A stretch of DNA of 64,000 bases from Thiotrichales bacterium (GTDB lineage Bacteria > Pseudomonadota > Gammaproteobacteria > Beggiatoales > Beggiatoaceae), in assembly GCA_016745035.1 (NCBI GenBank), contig JADGDE010000013.1, positions 1 through 64,000 of the forward strand, read 5' to 3'. Below the pieces are notes generated by a model that did not search any database, had not been told where the DNA came from, and saw nothing but the letters and a program-made list of their open reading frames with translations. A program made the translations under genes and the position numbers. Below, one piece after another: positions 8,401-18,337 of this stretch; the first letter of the stretch is position 1, and every line of letters begins with the position of its first letter.

Positions 8401-11055
8401 GCAGCACTTGAGCATAAAACCTTTGTGATTGAAGAGCCACCAGAGGATTATGTCCATATTCAATCCGGTTTGGGCGACTCGACCCCGCATATGATTTTGG
8501 TCGCACCATTTTTGTATGAAAATGAAGTCAAAGGGGTGTTGGAGCTGGCCTCTTTAGTACCTTTCACCGAAGTGCATTTGGAATTCCTCAAGCAAATTTT
8601 GCCTGCGATTGCCATCGCCATCAACACCGCCGAATCGCGTAACCGCATGAAGGTATTATTAGAACAAAGTGAGGCTCAAGCCACCGCCTTGCGAGCGCAA
8701 CAAGCCGAGATGGAGCAGCAACAACGGCGTTTGACTGAAAGTAATGAAAAACTCACCGCGCAAACCGAAGAATTGCAAAGCCAGTCTGAGGAATTACAAT
8801 CGCAATCAGAAGAATTGCAAGTACAACAAGAAGAGCTGACACAAACCAATGAGACCCTTGAAGAGCGCACCCGTAATTTAGAGCGGCAACAAATTGAAGT
8901 CCAGCAAAAAAATACGGAGCTGGAAAAAGCCAAAACTGCGATTCAAACCAAGGCTGATGAGCTGGAAGTGACCAGTAAGTATAAGTCCGAGTTCCTCGCT
9001 AATATGTCGCATGAGTTGCGTACCCCGCTCAATAGCCTCTTAATTTTGGCGCAAATGCTCGCCGATAATAAAGCTGGCAACCTCAATGAGAAACAAATCG
9101 AGCAAGCGCAAACCATTCATAATGCCGGTGGTGATTTACTGACCTTGATTAATGATATTTTGGATCTCTCCAAAGTCGAAGCCGGTAAAATCCAATTGCA
9201 TATTGAGTCGTTTGAACTCGAGCGCCTGCTTGATGATAGCCGTAAGCGTTTTCAGCCAATGGCTGAACGTAAAAATGTAGCGCTGCTCTTAAGCGCTAAT
9301 GATGATGTCCCCAGCCATATAACCAGTGATATTCAACGGATCCAACAAGTCATCACTAACTTATTCTCCAACGCCTTTAAGTTTACCGAACAAGGACAAA
9401 TTAGCTTAACTGTCTATCGTCCGGGGCATGATGAACTCTTGGGTATGGATTTGGATGAGGATACCACCCTTGCCTTTGCGGTCACAGATACGGGGATTGG
9501 GATTCCTGAAGATAAAGTCCAAGTCATTTTTGAAGCCTTCCAACAGGCTGATGGCACCACCAGCCGCCGTTTTGGTGGCACGGGCTTAGGTTTGTCTATC
9601 TCCAGACAACTGGCGCGTTTACTTAATGGTGATATTCGCCTGCAAAGCCGTGAAAATGAAGGCAGTACCTTTACCTTGTATATTCCCGAACACTTACGCA
9701 AAGACGAGAATGATAATTCAAGCGATAGCAAAGTCTCCGATCATAAGCTGGCAGCACCTGTGACAAAACCGCAGCCAAATCCTGTCGTTGCGCCAATGCC
9801 CTCTGAGCCTATGAGTTCAAAAGAAAACATCCCCGCACCGAAACCCTTATCGATCATTCGTGATGATAGAGAGCAAATCACACCCGATGATAAATCTATT
9901 TTAATCGTGGATGATGATCCGGCTTTTGTAAATATTTTAATGCAATCTGGACGTGAAGAAGGTTATCGTTGTTTAGTGGCTGAAAATGGACGTGATGGCT
10001 TGAGTATGGCGGCAGAATATTTGCCCGATGCGATTATTCTCGATATTGGCTTGCCGCTGGTTGATGGGCTGACGGTGATGGATAAACTCAAAGAAGATAT
10101 GTCCACTCGCCATATTCCTGTGCATGTGATTTCCGCAGGAGAGCATGGACACGAAGTCAAACAAATGGGCGCATTGGGCTATTTGCTCAAACCTGTGAAT
10201 ATGGGGCAACTTAACGAGGTGTTTGCCAAATTCCGTCACATTGTCGATAGAGAAATGCGTCGCTTGTTAGTGCTCAGCGATCATGACAGTCATCGAGATA
10301 AAATCCAAAACCTTTTGGATATGAAAGATGTTGAAATCACCTTTGTCAGCAGCGAAACCGAAGCACTAGATGCCCAAGCTGGACAAGCATTTGATTGTGT
10401 GGTTTTGGATATGGATGCCAAAGAAGCGCTGAGTTTATTAGAAAACCTGCGTAGTCATGATGATGATAACCATGCGCCGTTGATTTTTTATGCCGAACGC
10501 GAACTGACCGATGATGAGGAAAGTTATTTGCGCGAATGGCATGGTGAAGCGGCGCTAAAAGCAGTGTATTCGCCTGAGCGTTTGATTGATGAAGTCACTT
10601 TATTTTTACATCAGGTCGATACCGATTTACCCGAAGAAAAGCGCAATATGTTGCACCAAGTCCACGACAAAGAAGCGGTGTTCAAAAATAAAAAATTATT
10701 ATTGGTCGATGATGATATGCGCAATGTCTATGCCTTAAGCACAGTTTTAGAACACAAAGGCATACAAGTGATTGCGGCTGAAAATGGTAAACAAGCACTG
10801 GAAGTGCTGAAAGAAGAGAGCAATGTCGATGTGATTTTGATGGACATCATGATGCCCGAACTCGATGGCTATGAGACCATGCGCAACATCCGCGCACAAA
10901 AAACTTTTCGCAAAACCCCGATTATCGCTTTGACTGCAAAAGCCATGAGCCATGATCGGGATAAATGTTTAGAAGCTGGAGCCAATGACTATATGGCCAA
11001 ACCGGTGGATAGCGATCAGTTGCTGTCTTTATTACGAGTATGGTTGTATCGTTAA
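5461..11055 (+). CDS. Giant hybrid sensor histidine kinase with 4x sensor repeat, 5 HAMPs, GAF, 3 REC
   Basis: 1864 aa. Membrane segment at ~10-29, then a periplasmic region built of four ~150-residue helical repeats. Each repeat opens with a KMY-HPFAVSKAVL-like motif (histidines at 45, 196, 346 and 495) and contains an RFLGD motif. A second membrane segment (~640-661) follows, then five tandem HAMP units (~662-886), a GAF domain (~905-1060) and a Gln/Glu-rich coiled coil (~1061-1174). The HisKA H-box is MSHELRTPL (His1184); the HATPase has the N box near 1304, DTGIG near 1343 and GGTGLGL near 1373. Three receivers follow with aspartates D1528, D1650 (receiver lacks the usual N-terminal acidic pair) and D1795. 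Periplasmic helical-bundle input with poly-HAMP transmission is known from bacterial receptors; the ligand is unknown. The next kinase gene overlaps by one base, so they form an operon. Confidence 0.92.
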   Translation: MFNIKIGYRLAIGFGILLLLVGMLSYLAIDNMRALSEQTEKLYKHPFAVSTAVLQIESSINQLHNTHERFSADFNAEDDKGNAYLTQIEQQEQSIDKDFAFVLERFLGDPTAIKTTQATYHIWRSIIEEKIALIQDTQRQEQLTQINRHAQDLLGDLNQQMRAIVDFAKNKAEAFKTNAHSSSQESGVLFGKMYRHPFAVSKAVLEIHRDMAQLDNQLKNFRLNHDQQSQRGTLVAIEQLREQIVQNFNILQERFLGDKAKIDAAGQLFSDWESLFEKELNLLQDISRQQRLKQLNRRSVELNQQLSQYINKIIRFADNKADEFLRNAQQQSDANPVDLLSKMYQHPFTVSKAVLRIQRDIVRLNEQIKALRLSQDGNQLETLYSKIAELKQNINQDFDLVLARFLGDKQDIEQAKAIFISWDQVLEEEATLLQNLSQQQELLQIEQASQDILHKLDKSVADIIAFADNKAQSFVTDAKVVADNTSSLFTKMSHHPFAVSKAVLRITANISRLDKVMSDAIQTKNKSQRDALVRQATKYQQQIRTDFKLILERFLGDKQQINQAEAIFLQWEELLEQTTALLKDSSRADKLKQLNLNAGKQLGLLETQIAAIIAFASNKAEGFLDNARDLKQDSMSGMSWIISAVFIIGIIFAVLITVSIVRPLNRAVNLSERLVAGDLSARVEVREAHDETDQLLVAMNNMAGRLQSIISEINQVFDSLAQGHMSARIDGDFIGDFRDIKTASNSMAEKLQSVITESSSTFGQLSQGNLQVRMQGEFAGDFSQIKQAGNDMVTKLQNLISEVNLALGELAEGNMSTRIEVDFPGDFSEIKRATNSMADDLQSVISDTNAALEQLADGKMALAFNSQFSGDFIKVREALNNTAEQLGTATEQNNIQTWLKSGQGLLGEQTSGDKSLLQLSEDIINFLTPYLEAQVGAFYLLETPDTEDAEPVLKMMASHAYVWRKTNRHQFAIGESLIGQAALEHKTFVIEEPPEDYVHIQSGLGDSTPHMILVAPFLYENEVKGVLELASLVPFTEVHLEFLKQILPAIAIAINTAESRNRMKVLLEQSEAQATALRAQQAEMEQQQRRLTESNEKLTAQTEELQSQSEELQSQSEELQVQQEELTQTNETLEERTRNLERQQIEVQQKNTELEKAKTAIQTKADELEVTSKYKSEFLANMSHELRTPLNSLLILAQMLADNKAGNLNEKQIEQAQTIHNAGGDLLTLINDILDLSKVEAGKIQLHIESFELERLLDDSRKRFQPMAERKNVALLLSANDDVPSHITSDIQRIQQVITNLFSNAFKFTEQGQISLTVYRPGHDELLGMDLDEDTTLAFAVTDTGIGIPEDKVQVIFEAFQQADGTTSRRFGGTGLGLSISRQLARLLNGDIRLQSRENEGSTFTLYIPEHLRKDENDNSSDSKVSDHKLAAPVTKPQPNPVVAPMPSEPMSSKENIPAPKPLSIIRDDREQITPDDKSILIVDDDPAFVNILMQSGREEGYRCLVAENGRDGLSMAAEYLPDAIILDIGLPLVDGLTVMDKLKEDMSTRHIPVHVISAGEHGHEVKQMGALGYLLKPVNMGQLNEVFAKFRHIVDREMRRLLVLSDHDSHRDKIQNLLDMKDVEITFVSSETEALDAQAGQAFDCVVLDMDAKEALSLLENLRSHDDDNHAPLIFYAERELTDDEESYLREWHGEAALKAVYSPERLIDEVTLFLHQVDTDLPEEKRNMLHQVHDKEAVFKNKKLLLVDDDMRNVYALSTVLEHKGIQVIAAENGKQALEVLKEESNVDVILMDIMMPELDGYETMRNIRAQKTFRKTPIIALTAKAMSHDRDKCLEAGANDYMAKPVDSDQLLSLLRVWLYR

Positions 11056-13445
11056 TGAATGACTCAATGTCAAACCTAACCATATTAATTGTTGATGATA
11101 ATCACAACAACCTCTTTACTCTGCGCAGCTTATTAGAAGAGCACCTCGCGGTCGATATTATTGAAGCCAGCTCCGGGATGGAAGCTTTGGCATTATTGCT
11201 GCGCCACAGTGCGGATTTAATTATTCTTGATGTGCAAATGCCAGAAATGGATGGGTTTGAAACCGCAAGTTTATTGCGTTCTAGGCAAAAAACCGAACAT
11301 ATCCCCATCGTCTTTTTGACCGCAGCCTACAAATCAGAAGAATTTAAACAAAAAGGTTTTGCCATCGGCGCGGCAGATTATTTAACCAAGCCCATCGATC
11401 CGCCCCAATTATTAAGCCGAATTAAATCTTATTTGCGTTTTATCGAGCAAGAACGGCGGCACAATTTAGAATTGACCGAGCAACGTGCCGCCCTTGCCGA
11501 GAGTAATCAACAACTACAAAGCGAAATTAGCGAGCGTAAACAAGCACAAACGCAATTAGAGATCTTAAGCGAGCAAAACCAATTATTACTAGAGACCGCA
11601 GGTGAAGGGATTTTTGGTTTGGATGCCGAGTGTCGGACGATTTTTATCAATCCAACTGCTTCAAAAATGTTGGGTTATAGCCCTGAGGAGTTATTAGGCA
11701 CTTATCAACATGACGTGACTCATTATGCCAAGCCCGATGGGTCTCCTAATCCTAGCAGCGATTGCCCGGTTTGTAAGGCGATCCACAATGGTGATACTTA
11801 TCACATTGACAATGAGGTTTTTTGGCGACGCGATGGCAGTCCTTTTCCCGTCGATTACATCGTTAAACCCCTACGCCAAAATGGTGAAATCACCGGTGGA
11901 GTAGTGACTTTCAACGACATCACCGAACGTAAACAAGCCGAAGCCGTTATGCGTGAGGCGAAAGAAAGCGCTGAGCGTGCCAATTATGCCAAGAGCCGTT
12001 TTTTGGCAAATATGAGTCACGAATTGCGCACGCCGCTAAATGCCATCATTGGTTATAGCGAGCTATTAAAAGAAGATCTCGAAGAGGAGGTCAATTTAAG
12101 CGACTCTCTCACGGATTTAGATAAAATTCATAGCGCCGGTGTGCATTTATTAGGGCTGATTAACGATGTCTTGGATATATCTAAAGTCGAAGCGGGCAAA
12201 ATGGAAACCTATTTGGAAAACATTGATGTCAGCGTTGTAGTTAAAGACATCATCAGCAGCTTAGAGCCATTGGCAGCACAAAAAAATAATCAATTATGTT
12301 TAGATCTCGAAGCTGATTTGGGTACGATTCATTGCGACCTCACCAAACTCAAGCAAATGCTGTTTAACTTGATCAGTAATTCAATTAAGTTTACCCAAGA
12401 TGGGCGTATTACCTTAAAAATCCATACCACAGCTCAAGCAAATGGGCAGTGGTATCAATTTGATGTCATTGACACTGGTGTGGGGATGACTCAAGCACAA
12501 CAGGATAAAATATTTAATGCCTTCACCCAAGGCGATGCCTCGACGACACGTAAATATGGCGGCACAGGTCTTGGGCTTGCCATTAGCAAGCGCTTTGCTG
12601 AGATTTTAGGCGGGACATTGGGCTTGCAAAGTAAATTTGGACAAGGCAGTTGTTTTTCTCTGACTTTGCCTGTCGATAGCGGCGCTGAATATATCCAGCA
12701 ACAAATGGCAAATGAGCATCCAGAAGAATATGAAATAAAAAATAGCACCGTGGTCTTATTGCTCAGTGACAATACCGAGCTGTTACAAGCTTTACAGCAG
12801 TTTTTCCATCAAAAAAACTATGCTGTTGCCAGTGCCATAGACAGTGATGAGGCATTAAATTTAAGTAAAAAACTCTATCCTGATATTGTGATTTTGGATG
12901 ACAACACACCAGGGGTAAATCAAGTCTTAGTGCAATTACAAAACCCCAGTTTGTTTGCTGATATGCCGATTATTTATTTAAGCGACACAGAGGTTCATGC
13001 CCCTTTTCCTTTGTATCAACTGCCTTTCCCCGTGGATTATCATGCCTTGGATTTTATTGTCCAACCTTATGAAAAGCAATTGGATGCACCGCTGATTATG
13101 CTGATTGATGATGTTTATCCTTTACGTCAGCAAACCGCTAAATATTTAAGACAAGTTGGCTATCGGATTTTTAGCTGTGCCGATGCCAATGTCGCTGAGC
13201 AACAACTGAGTATGCGTCAACCTAATTTGATTGTGTTGGGTTTAGATATGGCAGATATGGATGGTTTTGAATTTTTGACCCACTTGCGCCAAAACGAGAC
13301 TTGGTTTCAAGTGCCCGTGATTGCTTTAACAGAAACTGAAATCAGCGCTGAAAATCAATTGCGCTTGCAAGGACAAGTTAGCACTATATTGCCGAAAACC
13401 GCTGAATTACCACAACGGTTATTACATTGGCTGAAGGAACAATAA
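11055..13445 (+). CDS. Cytoplasmic hybrid histidine kinase REC-PAS-HisKA-HATPase-REC-REC
   Basis: About 796 aa from the ATG at 11055, which overlaps the previous stop codon as TAATG; an upstream in-frame ATG at 11040 is less likely. No membrane segment. Order: receiver (LIVDDN, phospho-Asp59, KP at the end), short coiled coil, PAS domain with a Cys-containing insert ([10 protein letters not shown]) ending in ITERKQAE, HisKA with His322 in MSHELRTPL, HATPase with DTGVG and GGTGLGL, then two further receiver folds. The first of these has an LSDN start and ILDDNT. The last has LIDD but GLDMADMDG in place of the usual phospho-Asp motif, so its aspartate register is doubtful. The REC-first design suggests it accepts phosphate from the giant kinase encoded just upstream. 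That is an inference from gene fusion order and overlap. Confidence 0.9.
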   Translation: MNDSMSNLTILIVDDNHNNLFTLRSLLEEHLAVDIIEASSGMEALALLLRHSADLIILDVQMPEMDGFETASLLRSRQKTEHIPIVFLTAAYKSEEFKQKGFAIGAADYLTKPIDPPQLLSRIKSYLRFIEQERRHNLELTEQRAALAESNQQLQSEISERKQAQTQLEILSEQNQLLLETAGEGIFGLDAECRTIFINPTASKMLGYSPEELLGTYQHDVTHYAKPDGSPNPSSDCPVCKAIHNGDTYHIDNEVFWRRDGSPFPVDYIVKPLRQNGEITGGVVTFNDITERKQAEAVMREAKESAERANYAKSRFLANMSHELRTPLNAIIGYSELLKEDLEEEVNLSDSLTDLDKIHSAGVHLLGLINDVLDISKVEAGKMETYLENIDVSVVVKDIISSLEPLAAQKNNQLCLDLEADLGTIHCDLTKLKQMLFNLISNSIKFTQDGRITLKIHTTAQANGQWYQFDVIDTGVGMTQAQQDKIFNAFTQGDASTTRKYGGTGLGLAISKRFAEILGGTLGLQSKFGQGSCFSLTLPVDSGAEYIQQQMANEHPEEYEIKNSTVVLLLSDNTELLQALQQFFHQKNYAVASAIDSDEALNLSKKLYPDIVILDDNTPGVNQVLVQLQNPSLFADMPIIYLSDTEVHAPFPLYQLPFPVDYHALDFIVQPYEKQLDAPLIMLIDDVYPLRQQTAKYLRQVGYRIFSCADANVAEQQLSMRQPNLIVLGLDMADMDGFEFLTHLRQNETWFQVPVIALTETEISAENQLRLQGQVSTILPKTAELPQRLLHWLKEQ

Positions 13446-13628
13446 CTCTCTTTGTAAACCACTCTCTACATAAAACGATAAAAAGCAGCTTACATCATAG
13501 GTAGCTTGTGCTAAGCTGATACCCCCTGTTCGTAATAAAATTACTCAATGATTAGGCTGATACTGGCGTAAAAACACGTCATTTTTTCAGTGAACAACAG
13601 CATTGAACTGTATAGCGCATAATAAGCC

Positions 13629-15995
13629 ATGAACGCAACTTTAAAACACCCTTTGGTGGTCTTACTTAGTTTATTATTATCCTTAAGCTTTTTCTTTTTA
13701 AAAAGTAAAACCGTGGATAATGAACAACATAAAGCCAGTTTAGAAAAAATCCGCTTATTAGGTGAATACTCGGATCATATTGATGTACAGTTATTAAGTA
13801 CGCGGGCACATCTTAGCCATACTTATAATGAGATTAATGCCGACTTTACTGCCTTTTATCAACAGCTTGATGAGTTAAAACAACATTACAAAAACAATAT
13901 CTACATTACCACCAGCATTACTAGCTTGCGCCAACAGTTAAATCAAAAAGAAGAGTTGGTTGAACAATATAAATCTCGTAATGCCTTATTAAATAACTCC
14001 ATCAGCTATTTTGTATCTCAACTGGACAAGCTGATCAATGATATTAATAATCAAGAAAACGCTAACCCAGAGCTATTAACTATTCTGGCACGTTTGGCTA
14101 ATGAATCATTGAAACTGTTTGAAAAAGAATACAATCAAAGTGATTTTAATTATCAAACCGTTTTTAATCGCCTCAGTTTTTTCACCCAATTATACGAAAA
14201 AACCCATAATCCGATTGCCAGTCATTTAAAAGGTTTGAATCGACACGGTGATTTTTTGCATAGAAACTATTTTAAGTTAGACAATTTGTTATACCAAATA
14301 GTTCATTTCCCCATAGAACAATATATTAAAGCACTGAAAAATAAATACCTAGAGGAATACCAAGCTCAGCAAAAACGCGCTGCTTTTTACAAAAATTTAT
14401 TGTATTTAAATGGGCTGGTGATGCTGTTTTATTTAATGTTTTTGTTCAAGCGTTTAGCTGACAATATGAAGAGCCTCCATGATACCAATCAAGAACTGCA
14501 TCAAGCCAAAGTCATCGCTGAGTCAGCAAGCTTATCAAAAAGTCGTTTTATGGCGAATATGAGTCATGAATTACGCACTCCGCTGAATGTCATTATCGGT
14601 TATAGCGAACTATTAGCTCAAGATGCCGAAGATGACGGCGATCAAACACTTTATAACGATTTACATAAAATTCAAATGGCTGGCGATAATTTGCTGAATA
14701 TTATTAGCGATGTGTTAGACATTTCTGAAATTGAATCAGGCAAATTGCGTTTTAGCCATGAAAATATTGATTTAATTGATTTACTCGATGAATTACAACC
14801 GCACTTATATAAGCTTGCCAATGCCAACAACAACCAATTTAAGCTGCTCTATGAGTACAAACGCTTGATCATGAAAGCGGATAAAAACCGCATCCGACAA
14901 ATCATGCTTAATTTACTGAGCAATGCCTTCAAATTTACCCAAAATGGACAAGTGACCTTAACCATTCAACGTTTTACTCAAAATCAGGAAGATTGGGTCA
15001 ATATTCAAATTCAAGACACGGGTATCGGTATTGAACCTGAGCTACAAGAACAAATATTTGAACCCTTTACCCAAGCAGATAACTCCAGTACCCGTGAATA
15101 TGGTGGCTGTGGTTTAGGACTGGTTTTAGTTAAAAATTATATTAAGATGATGCAAGGACATTTGCATGTAGAAAGTACCCCAGAACTCGGTAGCCGCTTT
15201 GAGGTGCATTTGCCAACGCAATTATTATATGAACAAGTACAAAGCCAAGTGTGTGATCTCAATCCCGAATTAAATAAATCAATGGTCTTAATTATTGATG
15301 ATGATCCGGTCGCTCAACATTTGTTGCAGCGTAGTTTACATAAACTTAAACACCCCTGTTTGATTGCCAGTGGGCATGAAGAAGGCTTGCGACTCGCGCA
15401 TCAGCATTATCCTTTTTTAATTTTCTTGGATATTATGATGCCCAACCAAGAAGCGTGGTTATTATTACAAGCTTTGAAAACTGACCCGAAATTAACAGAT
15501 ATTCCGGTGGTGATTCTCTCAACGATCAGTGAGCAAAAAATGGCTTACCATTTAGGGGAGCATGAGCATTTAGTTAAACCTATCCGTTATCGACAATTAA
15601 GCCGGATATTGCGTAAATATGAACACCAACAGCACCAGCCTTTATTGTTGTTAAGTGCTATGGTTGAGCGTGAACATCAAAGTGTGGCAAAACTGCGCCG
15701 TGCAGGTTTCCGGGTTGAAGTCAGTTATCAATTGCAAGCTTGCGAGCAGTTGTTAAGTCAACAACATTACCCCTTGTTGGTTTTGGATTTATTTTGCTGT
15801 GCGGATAATAACTATATTTTCACGCAAGCTTTATTTAATGGTGATTATCCCCATCTGCAAATTATCGTCTTAACCGAAGATGGTGTTGATATTGATGCCG
15901 ACGCACTGAGTAAACATCAAGAAATCATCAGCATTATTGAGAAAAAAGGCGATTATCAAGCAGTGCTAGAACAGCAAATTGATGCCTTATTATAA
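13629..15995 (+). CDS. Membrane hybrid histidine kinase with two receivers
   Basis: 788 aa. TM1 ~9-27 and TM2 ~258-277 flank a ~230-residue helical periplasmic sensor with no recognised family. HisKA follows with the H-box MSHELRTPL (His313), a HATPase with N-box LLSNAFKF and DTGIGIEP, and a G2 box reading GGCGLGL. Receiver 1 has LIIDDD and phospho-Asp601 (FLDIMMP) with a KP motif. Receiver 2 is degenerate (LLLLSAM at the start; LVLDLF may still supply an aspartate). It lies 183 nt after the second kinase and may share its promoter or have its own. It converges with the GGDEF/EAL gene, overlapping by 6 nt at the 3' ends. Confidence 0.9.
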   Translation: MNATLKHPLVVLLSLLLSLSFFFLKSKTVDNEQHKASLEKIRLLGEYSDHIDVQLLSTRAHLSHTYNEINADFTAFYQQLDELKQHYKNNIYITTSITSLRQQLNQKEELVEQYKSRNALLNNSISYFVSQLDKLINDINNQENANPELLTILARLANESLKLFEKEYNQSDFNYQTVFNRLSFFTQLYEKTHNPIASHLKGLNRHGDFLHRNYFKLDNLLYQIVHFPIEQYIKALKNKYLEEYQAQQKRAAFYKNLLYLNGLVMLFYLMFLFKRLADNMKSLHDTNQELHQAKVIAESASLSKSRFMANMSHELRTPLNVIIGYSELLAQDAEDDGDQTLYNDLHKIQMAGDNLLNIISDVLDISEIESGKLRFSHENIDLIDLLDELQPHLYKLANANNNQFKLLYEYKRLIMKADKNRIRQIMLNLLSNAFKFTQNGQVTLTIQRFTQNQEDWVNIQIQDTGIGIEPELQEQIFEPFTQADNSSTREYGGCGLGLVLVKNYIKMMQGHLHVESTPELGSRFEVHLPTQLLYEQVQSQVCDLNPELNKSMVLIIDDDPVAQHLLQRSLHKLKHPCLIASGHEEGLRLAHQHYPFLIFLDIMMPNQEAWLLLQALKTDPKLTDIPVVILSTISEQKMAYHLGEHEHLVKPIRYRQLSRILRKYEHQQHQPLLLLSAMVEREHQSVAKLRRAGFRVEVSYQLQACEQLLSQQHYPLLVLDLFCCADNNYIFTQALFNGDYPHLQIIVLTEDGVDIDADALSKHQEIISIIEKKGDYQAVLEQQIDALL

Positions 15996-18272
15996 TAAAG
16001 GACGGGGCTGCCCAATCGCATAGCCTTGCGCATAATCTACGCCTAAATTACGCACATATTCCAAGGTGGCTTGATCTTCCACATATTCAGCAATGGTCTC
16101 TAAATTCAGCGTATGAGCAATTTCATTAATGGATTTGACCATCGCTTGATTAACGGGTTCATCAACAATATTACGCACAAAACTGCCATCAATTTTTAAA
16201 AAATCCACCGGTAATTGTTTCAGATAAGCATAGGAAGACAAGCCCGTACCAAAATCATCTAAAGAAAATAAACAGCCCCGCTGTTTTAAGGTCGAGATAA
16301 AGTGTCCGGCAATATCCAAATTAGCAATGGTGGCGGTTTCGGTGATTTCAAAACACAGGTGTTGGGGATTAATGGGAAAACTATCGAATTGTGCCAACAC
16401 AAAACTTAAAAATTGCTCATCGCCCAACGATTGCCCGGATAAATTAATCGCATAATGTTTATCCATTTTATCCAACATGGTTCTAAACGCGGTTTGAATC
16501 ACCCATTTATCAATTTTTAACATTAATTGATAGCGCTCGGCTGCAGGTAAAAATAAACTCGGTGGAATCAAACGCCCGTCCTGATCACGCATTCTAAGTA
16601 AAATTTCAGCGTGCCCTGCTGAATCTTGGGTTTGTAACGGTACGATACTTTGTTGATATAAAGCCAAGCGACAATCATTAATGGCATCAGTAATCCGTGA
16701 TACCCAACTGACTTCATCATAACGTTTTTCTAAAATTTGCGCCTTGCCTTGCACGACGACCACATGCCCCAACCCTTCGTTTTTGGCGGTATAACAGGCA
16801 ACGTCAGCGGCGCTGAGAACTTGGCTAGCATTTTTGCTTTGTTCATCAATAGCGACAAAACCAATACTGGCAGTACAATCATAATATTGATCATGGCATT
16901 GGAAACTGTGTTCTTGAATCCCCTCGCGAATGCGCTCTAAGCGTGCTCTGGCGATTTGAATATCACAATGATGGAATAAAACCCCAAACTCATCACCACC
17001 TAAACGGGCAATTAAATCCCCAGAAACCACCCGTTCTTGTAAAATTTTAGTGAGCTGTTTGAGTAACTTGTCTCCCCCTTCATAACCGCAACTGTCATTA
17101 ATAATTTTAAACTGATCAATATCAATATACGCCAGCGCATGTTCACTTTGCTCTTCTTGTACACTGCGCACAATATGCTCTAAATGACGCTCAAACTCGT
17201 GGCGGTTGACCAAACCGGTGAGATTATCGTGGTAAGTTTGCCAAAATAACTGTTGGCTGAGAGACTCGTTATGGCTTTTATCATTGAATATGAGTACCGC
17301 CCCATTGATATGCTCATGTAAATGACTAGCAGATAAAGAAATGGCTAAACTGGTCACATCTGATTTACTTTGCCCTCGCCCTTCAAAATTCACTGACAAT
17401 AAATAGCGTTTGCCCGTCTCCAAGGTTTTTTCTAAAGCTTGCTGTAAAGGCAATTGTGGGTACACATGAAAAATATCAAATAAAGTATTGCCGCGAGCGG
17501 CTTGACCACGCCACCCCGTAAGCTGCTCAGCACGTTGATTCATATAGCGAATCGTACCTTGTCTATCGATACTAATAACCGCATCATCGAGTGCATCCGT
17601 GAGGGCGTTTTGTGCTTGTTCCGCCCAACGAATGCGTTGTAAAACCCGGACCAAAATTAAAAAAACTAGCAAAAATAAACAGGCGGCAGCAATAAAAATC
17701 CGCCAACGGGTAATGCGTTTTTGCATTTCTTCTCGGGCTAAATCATGGTTAAAATTCAAATCCTGAATAATTTTCAATTCATCCAAATAATTAGTGATCA
17801 CGCCTTGAGAGGGTAAGGTCGAAAAAAGGATGGTTTTTTGTGCGGCATCATGTAAGCCAGCATGAACTTGTTCTAAGGTTAAGTCCACGGTACTGAGGGT
17901 ATAGCGAATCGGCACTTTGAGCGCATTTAATACCCGCCGCTCTTGTTCATCTTCGGTCAACTCATCAAGCTGCTTACGCGCCAAATAAAATTGCGTCCCC
18001 ATGCTATTCATTTCTTCGATGAGATTTTGAATCTCAAAGGCATCTTCGGCTTCAACAATTTTAATCAACAAACGGCCGCGTTTACGAATGATTTGTTGCA
18101 TATTTTGTAACAGCGAGGCTTTGTGTTGTTGCTGAATATGCAGGGTGTTGAGTTCGCGGTCATGTTGGCGTATAAGCCAGAGACTGGTGAGGGCAAAGGC
18201 GGCATTTAGCGCAATGATAAGGACAAGCCCCAACAAAGTTGTCGCATTAATATTGATACTGTCCCGCCACAT
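15990..18272 (-). CDS. Membrane PAS-GGDEF-EAL protein (c-di-GMP turnover)
   Basis: 760 aa. TM1 (~12-34) and TM2 (~190-212) enclose a helical periplasmic sensor. A PAS domain (~225-340) follows. The GGDEF domain has an intact RLGGDEF (425-429), so cyclase activity is plausible. The EAL domain has EILLR (Glu556), NLSGQ, EITETA, DDFGTG and LKIDGSF, with the metal and catalytic acidic residues in place, so phosphodiesterase activity is also plausible. The gene opposes the three hybrid kinases tail to tail. Shared control of surface polysaccharide or motility through c-di-GMP is likely given the glycosyltransferases nearby, but no direct link is visible. Confidence 0.9.
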   Translation of the reverse strand: MWRDSININATTLLGLVLIIALNAAFALTSLWLIRQHDRELNTLHIQQQHKASLLQNMQQIIRKRGRLLIKIVEAEDAFEIQNLIEEMNSMGTQFYLARKQLDELTEDEQERRVLNALKVPIRYTLSTVDLTLEQVHAGLHDAAQKTILFSTLPSQGVITNYLDELKIIQDLNFNHDLAREEMQKRITRWRIFIAAACLFLLVFLILVRVLQRIRWAEQAQNALTDALDDAVISIDRQGTIRYMNQRAEQLTGWRGQAARGNTLFDIFHVYPQLPLQQALEKTLETGKRYLLSVNFEGRGQSKSDVTSLAISLSASHLHEHINGAVLIFNDKSHNESLSQQLFWQTYHDNLTGLVNRHEFERHLEHIVRSVQEEQSEHALAYIDIDQFKIINDSCGYEGGDKLLKQLTKILQERVVSGDLIARLGGDEFGVLFHHCDIQIARARLERIREGIQEHSFQCHDQYYDCTASIGFVAIDEQSKNASQVLSAADVACYTAKNEGLGHVVVVQGKAQILEKRYDEVSWVSRITDAINDCRLALYQQSIVPLQTQDSAGHAEILLRMRDQDGRLIPPSLFLPAAERYQLMLKIDKWVIQTAFRTMLDKMDKHYAINLSGQSLGDEQFLSFVLAQFDSFPINPQHLCFEITETATIANLDIAGHFISTLKQRGCLFSLDDFGTGLSSYAYLKQLPVDFLKIDGSFVRNIVDEPVNQAMVKSINEIAHTLNLETIAEYVEDQATLEYVRNLGVDYAQGYAIGQPRPLL

Positions 18273-18337
18273 ATTATTGTTCCACAGCGATTTGATGTTT
18301 GACCATACCGTTATGGCGCTGATAAGGCAAGTCTTTG

